A stretch of 24,171 nt of DNA from Methanobrevibacter sp. (GTDB lineage: Archaea; Methanobacteriota; Methanobacteria; Methanobacteriales; Methanobacteriaceae). This document shows positions 21,323 to 24,171 of this stretch, piece after piece. The stretch is taken from contig JAGCBE010000186.1 in the NCBI GenBank assembly GCA_017652345.1, forward strand, positions 1 to 24,171, in the 5' to 3' direction. Numbering within the stretch: position 1 is the first letter of the stretch; each line of letters starts with the position of its first letter. The position numbers were made by a program, and so were the translations under genes. Under the pieces are notes generated by a model. That model ran no database searches, was not told the DNA's origin, and saw only the letters and a program-made list of their open reading frames with translations.

Positions 21323-21940
21323 ATGAAATCAAAAGATGTATTGCGCTTATTAGGTATTACAAGAGTAACACTTACAAAATATGTAAAAGAAGGAATTATC
21401 GGTGTTACAAATCTTCCTAATGGCAGATATGATTACTCTGAACAAGATGTTTATAAGTTTTTAAATAAAGACTGTAAACGTCGAACAGTTATTTATGCAA
21501 GAGTTTCAACAAAAAAGCAAAAATCAGATTTAGAAAATCAAATCAATATGTTAAAACAATTTTGTTTTTCAAATGGATACCAGCTTTCAGCAATATATTC
21601 AGATATTGCAAGTGGGATATCATTTGAAAACAGAAATGATTTTTTCAAAATGCTTGATGACATTATTGCAGGTAAAATAGAGAAGGTAGTTATTACATAT
21701 AAAGATAGACTTTCAAGAGTTGGATTTGAGTTATTTAAACATTTATTTCTTCGATTTAATACTGAAATAATTGTTGTTAGTGAAATTGGATCACAAAAAT
21801 TGGACAGTGAGGAAATTTTTGAAGAAATTGTAAGTTTGTTGCATTGTTATTCTATGAAGCTATATTCAAAAAGACATATGAACAAAGTTAAAGAGTTGAT
21901 AACTGAAAAGGGTGATTCATATGAAAAGGACCAAGAATAA
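21323..21940 (+). CDS. tnpA: IS607-family serine recombinase
   Basis: 205 residues; GGAGG lies 9 nt before the ATG. Residues 1-50 form a MerR/excisionase-type helix-turn-helix (MKSKDVLRLLGITRVTLTKY, then LPNGRYDYSEQDVYKFL) that binds the element ends. The catalytic domain follows: YARVSTKKQKSDLENQ (58-73) with nucleophile S62 and R60, then DIASGISFENRNDF and TYKDRLSRVGFELF, the resolvase D and R-containing stretches. The protein cuts and rejoins both ends through a covalent serine intermediate and a circular DNA form. Length (about 205) is normal and no stop or frameshift is seen, so it is likely active. Confidence 0.93.
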   Translation: MKSKDVLRLLGITRVTLTKYVKEGIIGVTNLPNGRYDYSEQDVYKFLNKDCKRRTVIYARVSTKKQKSDLENQINMLKQFCFSNGYQLSAIYSDIASGISFENRNDFFKMLDDIIAGKIEKVVITYKDRLSRVGFELFKHLFLRFNTEIIVVSEIGSQKLDSEEIFEEIVSLLHCYSMKLYSKRHMNKVKELITEKGDSYEKDQE

Positions 21941-23405
21941 TTATTTCATAATAGAGTTGCCTTTAATTACTGAAATATGGCAAGAAGATATTATAGATAA
22001 AAGATTAGAATGCGGACGGTATATATTTAATGAACTTCTAGGAAAAACGCTCACCAGGTATAAGGAAATGATAAAAACAAAAAGATATAGAAATTTAATT
22101 CAAACATTACATGATCCAACTTGCGATAAAGATTTATTTTGGGGAGAAATGAATGAGTTATTAAAGGAATACAAATTAACTCATTTTGATATTGTTAAAG
22201 ACGTAAAACTTATGCAACATCATTTTAAAAAGCATCTTCATTCACAGATATGTCAGGAAATAGCAGATAGAGTTTGGAAATCTATAAGTTCTATCTTTCA
22301 CAAACAAAATAGAAAAGTCCACTTCAAGAAATTTAATCAGTTTAATAGTTTAAGCGGAAAACAAGCATATACTGGAATATGTTTTAAAAACGAATATATT
22401 GATTGGACAGGATTGAATCTAAAAATAAAGTATCCAACAAATGGAAAATCATTAGATTATCTAAATAATTATTTATTTCCTTGTTTAAACAATTTGAAAT
22501 ATTGTAAAATAGTCAGAAAATATATCAGACGTAAAAGAAGGTATTATGTTCAGATGGTTTTTCAAGGGGAAGATGTTAAATCCAGATATTCAGTTGGGTC
22601 TGGAAGAGTTGGAATTGATATTGGAACATCAACAATAGCAATAGTATCTGATAGTTGTGTTGAATTATTAGAACTTGCATCAAATGCACAAAAATATGAG
22701 CAGGAAAAGAAAATAGTTCAGAGGAAGTTAGATAATAGTCGTAGATCAACAAACTCAAATAAATTCAACACAGACGGAACAATTAAAAAAGGAAATAAAG
22801 ATAAATGGGTAAAATCAAAAAATTACCTTAAACTAGAAAAACAATTAAAAGAATTAAACAGAAAACAAAGAGTTGCTAGAAGTTTATCACATAACATATT
22901 AACTAATTTTATATTATCTTTAGGTGATCAATTCTTTGTTGAGAAAATGAATTTTGCAGGTCTAGCAAAAAGAAGTAAAAAACCTACAGAAAGAAGAAAA
23001 GATGGAAAATGCAAGAAAAAGAAACGATTTGGAAAATCAATATGTAATAGAGCACCAGCTATGTTACTTGAAATTCTGAACAGAAAACTTAATTACTTTG
23101 GACTACAATTAAATAAGATAAATACACAAAAATGTAAAGCAAGCCAATATAATCATATGACAAGGGAATATAAACCAAAAACATTGTCGGAAAGATGGAC
23201 ATTTGTTGGAGGACATAAGTTACAAAGAGATTTATACTCTGCATTCTTAATAAGTAATGTATCAAAAGACCTAGAGTCTTTTGACCAACAACTATGTGAA
23301 CAAAATTTTAATAATTTCTTATATTTACATAATAATAAGATAAACGAATTAACAAAATACAAAGAATCAAACGATTATAAATTCTTATCTTGTATGGGAA
23401 TTTAA
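21921..23405 (+). CDS. tnpB: TnpB-type RNA-guided endonuclease of the IS607 element
   Basis: 494 residues from ATG 21921, about 7 nt after AAGGGTGA; overlaps tnpA by 20 nt. The RuvC catalytic set is present: D233 (VGIDIGTSTIAIVSD), E341 (FFVEKMNFAGLAKRS) and D437 (KLQRDLYSAFLIS). A basic bridge (SKKPTERRKDGKCKKKKRFG) lies between. In most TnpB proteins a CxxC...CxxC zinc ribbon sits between the E and last D; here only C405 remains (TQKCKASQYNHMTREYKPK), although the KASQYNHxT segment looks conserved in a clostridial branch. TnpB cuts DNA guided by an RNA from the element's 3' end and helps keep the element in the population. N-terminal 220 residues fit the wedge/REC part. Confidence 0.9.
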   Translation: MKRTKNNYFIIELPLITEIWQEDIIDKRLECGRYIFNELLGKTLTRYKEMIKTKRYRNLIQTLHDPTCDKDLFWGEMNELLKEYKLTHFDIVKDVKLMQHHFKKHLHSQICQEIADRVWKSISSIFHKQNRKVHFKKFNQFNSLSGKQAYTGICFKNEYIDWTGLNLKIKYPTNGKSLDYLNNYLFPCLNNLKYCKIVRKYIRRKRRYYVQMVFQGEDVKSRYSVGSGRVGIDIGTSTIAIVSDSCVELLELASNAQKYEQEKKIVQRKLDNSRRSTNSNKFNTDGTIKKGNKDKWVKSKNYLKLEKQLKELNRKQRVARSLSHNILTNFILSLGDQFFVEKMNFAGLAKRSKKPTERRKDGKCKKKKRFGKSICNRAPAMLLEILNRKLNYFGLQLNKINTQKCKASQYNHMTREYKPKTLSERWTFVGGHKLQRDLYSAFLISNVSKDLESFDQQLCEQNFNNFLYLHNNKINELTKYKESNDYKFLSCMGI

Positions 23406-23414
23406 TATAAAATA

Positions 23415-23540
23415 ATAAAACCAGCTTTGTACGAGCTGAGGTGGATGCTTAGAAAGTAAAGTTTTTAAACTTGAAATCTATCCACAGATGAATATACAGA
23501 AACAATCTCAGTTTTATAACTTTTCGAGGTTATGAAGAAA
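23415..23540 (+). ncRNA. Candidate omega-RNA scaffold of the TnpB system
   Basis: The 229-bp non-coding tail after tnpB folds into hairpins. CAGCT/AGCTG (23422-23438). GTGGAT/ATCCAC (23441-23446 with 23480-23485) encloses AAGTTT/AAACTT (23459-23472). CTGAG/CTCAG (23436-23440 with 23507-23511) can close it from outside, in competition with the first hairpin. Last is ATAACTT-TTCG-AGGTTAT (23516-23533). A structured 3' tail ending in a tetraloop hairpin is what TnpB guide RNAs look like; the guide would begin after about 23534. 23541-23634 shows only AT-rich sequence and a weak hairpin at 23557-23576. Confidence 0.6.
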
Positions 23541-23634
23541 GTTGTGTATGTATATTAGAATTTTATTAAAATCTTATACATTTTGATTTGTATTTTAATA
23601 AATTTTAGTACAATAAAACTGGAGGTAAATAATT

Positions 23635-23997
23635 ATGTCAGACCTTGTTGAAAGAAAAGCTGTTTTAAAGATAACAGAAGAAACAGGGGCTTTTGAAACT
23701 CAACACAGAGTAAGAAAACTTCCGTCCGTAAATCCTTCAATGACAGAAAACCATAAAAATTTTCTAAATGAGCTTGCAGCACTATTTAATAAATATTCGA
23801 TAGATACAGTATCAATCACAAATTTCAATAAGCTTGGTAAATTCATTGTATTTGAATCAAATGGAGAAGAACTTTATTTCAAAAGTTGGGATAATGAGAT
23901 GTTTACAAATGTTGTTGTCCGTAGTGGTGAAAACGATTATAAACCATATGAACAAGAATCTAAGATAAAAACAGAAAAACCAATAGGTCTTGATTGA
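23635..23997 (+). CDS. Hypothetical phage protein with 'DLVERKAVL ... KLPSV' N-terminus
   Basis: 120 residues; GGAGG lies about 11 nt before the ATG. The start MSDLVERKAVLKITEETGAF and RVRKLPSVNPS follow a pattern ('DLIsRxAvL...LPsV') that opens many small phage and prophage proteins of unknown function. A helix (NHKNFLNELAALFNKYSI) and a beta hairpin (KLGKFIVFESNGEELYFKSW) follow. No catalytic motif. It is the first gene after the IS607-type element, and no P-type promoter precedes it, so it may once have belonged to the P9 unit. Confidence 0.7.
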   Translation: MSDLVERKAVLKITEETGAFETQHRVRKLPSVNPSMTENHKNFLNELAALFNKYSIDTVSITNFNKLGKFIVFESNGEELYFKSWDNEMFTNVVVRSGENDYKPYEQESKIKTEKPIGLD

Positions 23998-24016
23998 TTG
24001 TAAGGGGGCGGTAATT

Positions 24017-24171
24017 ATGATTATATGCAAAGATTGTAGATGCTTTCATCCTGTAACTGTGAGTAATCTCTACTGTGGAGAATGTGTGATTGGTGAGACA
24101 AGAAACCCGATCGAAATCAACGCTGAAATTACAGGATGTTGCCTTTTTGAGCCAAAACAACCAAACAAACA
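24017..24171 (+). CDS. Small zinc-ribbon-like protein (partial, runs off the window)
   Basis: 51 codons are visible from the ATG at 24017, which follows GGGGGCGG. MIICKDCRCFHPV and LYCGECVIGE give two C-x2-C pairs, then GCCLFEPK; a four-cysteine zinc ribbon is likely. The frame is open at the end of the window. 'CxxCxxF.p' openings are typical of short phage proteins with unknown roles. Confidence 0.65.
   Translation, partial: MIICKDCRCFHPVTVSNLYCGECVIGETRNPIEINAEITGCCLFEPKQPNK

Larger units (their letters stand above)
21211..23540 (+). mobile_element. IS607-type insertion (tnpA, tnpB, omega-RNA); ends approximate
   Basis: Contains a serine recombinase with an N-terminal helix-turn-helix (tnpA), tnpB overlapping it by 20 nt, and a structured 3' non-coding tail. 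That is the standard IS607 plan. IS607 elements leave no inverted repeats or long target duplication, so the boundaries cannot be read here; the coordinates given are the outer limits set by flanking genes and the last hairpin. The 21211-21322 leader is extremely AT-rich, unlike the phage gene spacers. Confidence 0.8.

Noticed and set aside
1..24171. CRISPR array, tRNA or rRNA genes
   Set aside because: No regularly spaced repeats and no cloverleaf or rRNA-like segments were found on either strand by eye; faint tRNAs could be missed.

Overview
The window looks like part of the genome of a tailed double-stranded DNA phage (or a closely related large mobile element) of a low-GC Gram-positive host, most likely a gut clostridium. 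The basis is strong AT-richness, GGAGG ribosome binding sites before nearly every gene, sigma-A type promoters with a TGn extended -10, and many small genes overlapping by ATGA, GTGA or TAATG. Phage-type families are mixed with host-like enzymes. Every supported gene is on the + strand. Of 46 stop codons placed, 29 are TAA, 17 are TGA and none is TAG.

Layout. 1-530 holds the end of one probable virion gene and a small beta-rich gene. From 536 a chain of transcription units begins, each opened by the same promoter design (TTGACA/T, exactly 17 bp, TATAAT/TATACT, preceded by TGT). Nine copies were found (P1-P9). P1: ClpP-like protease. P2: four small genes ending in a zinc-deaminase-like protein. 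P3: papain-like peptidase, an unknown and a BCS1-like AAA+ ATPase. P4: a radical SAM-like protein and six followers, including a prohead-protease-like fusion. P5: a frameshifted mini-gene and an unknown. P6: nine small genes including a YubB/Api92-like protein and a DUF551-like protein. 13026-13087 is a long hairpin that holds the ribosome binding site of the gene at 13097. P7 and P8 open two related cassettes produced by a tandem duplication. P9: a DNA/nucleotide module with a DUF6011-like zinc protein, a complete NAD+-dependent DNA ligase, a guanylate kinase and two cysteine-rich mini-proteins.

21211 to about 23540 is an IS607-type insertion: a serine recombinase (tnpA), an RNA-guided nuclease (tnpB) whose usual C-terminal zinc ribbon cysteines are missing, and a structured non-coding 3' end that fits an omega-RNA. 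Phage-like small genes resume at 23635 and run off the window.

How it fits together: the ligase and guanylate kinase point to support of phage DNA replication. The proteases, AAA+ ATPase, radical SAM protein and deaminase-like protein are candidate host-takeover or modification enzymes. Most of the small genes belong to families without known function. Terminators and the next promoter are often packed together, and in two or three places the terminator arm or a stop codon is part of the next -35 box.
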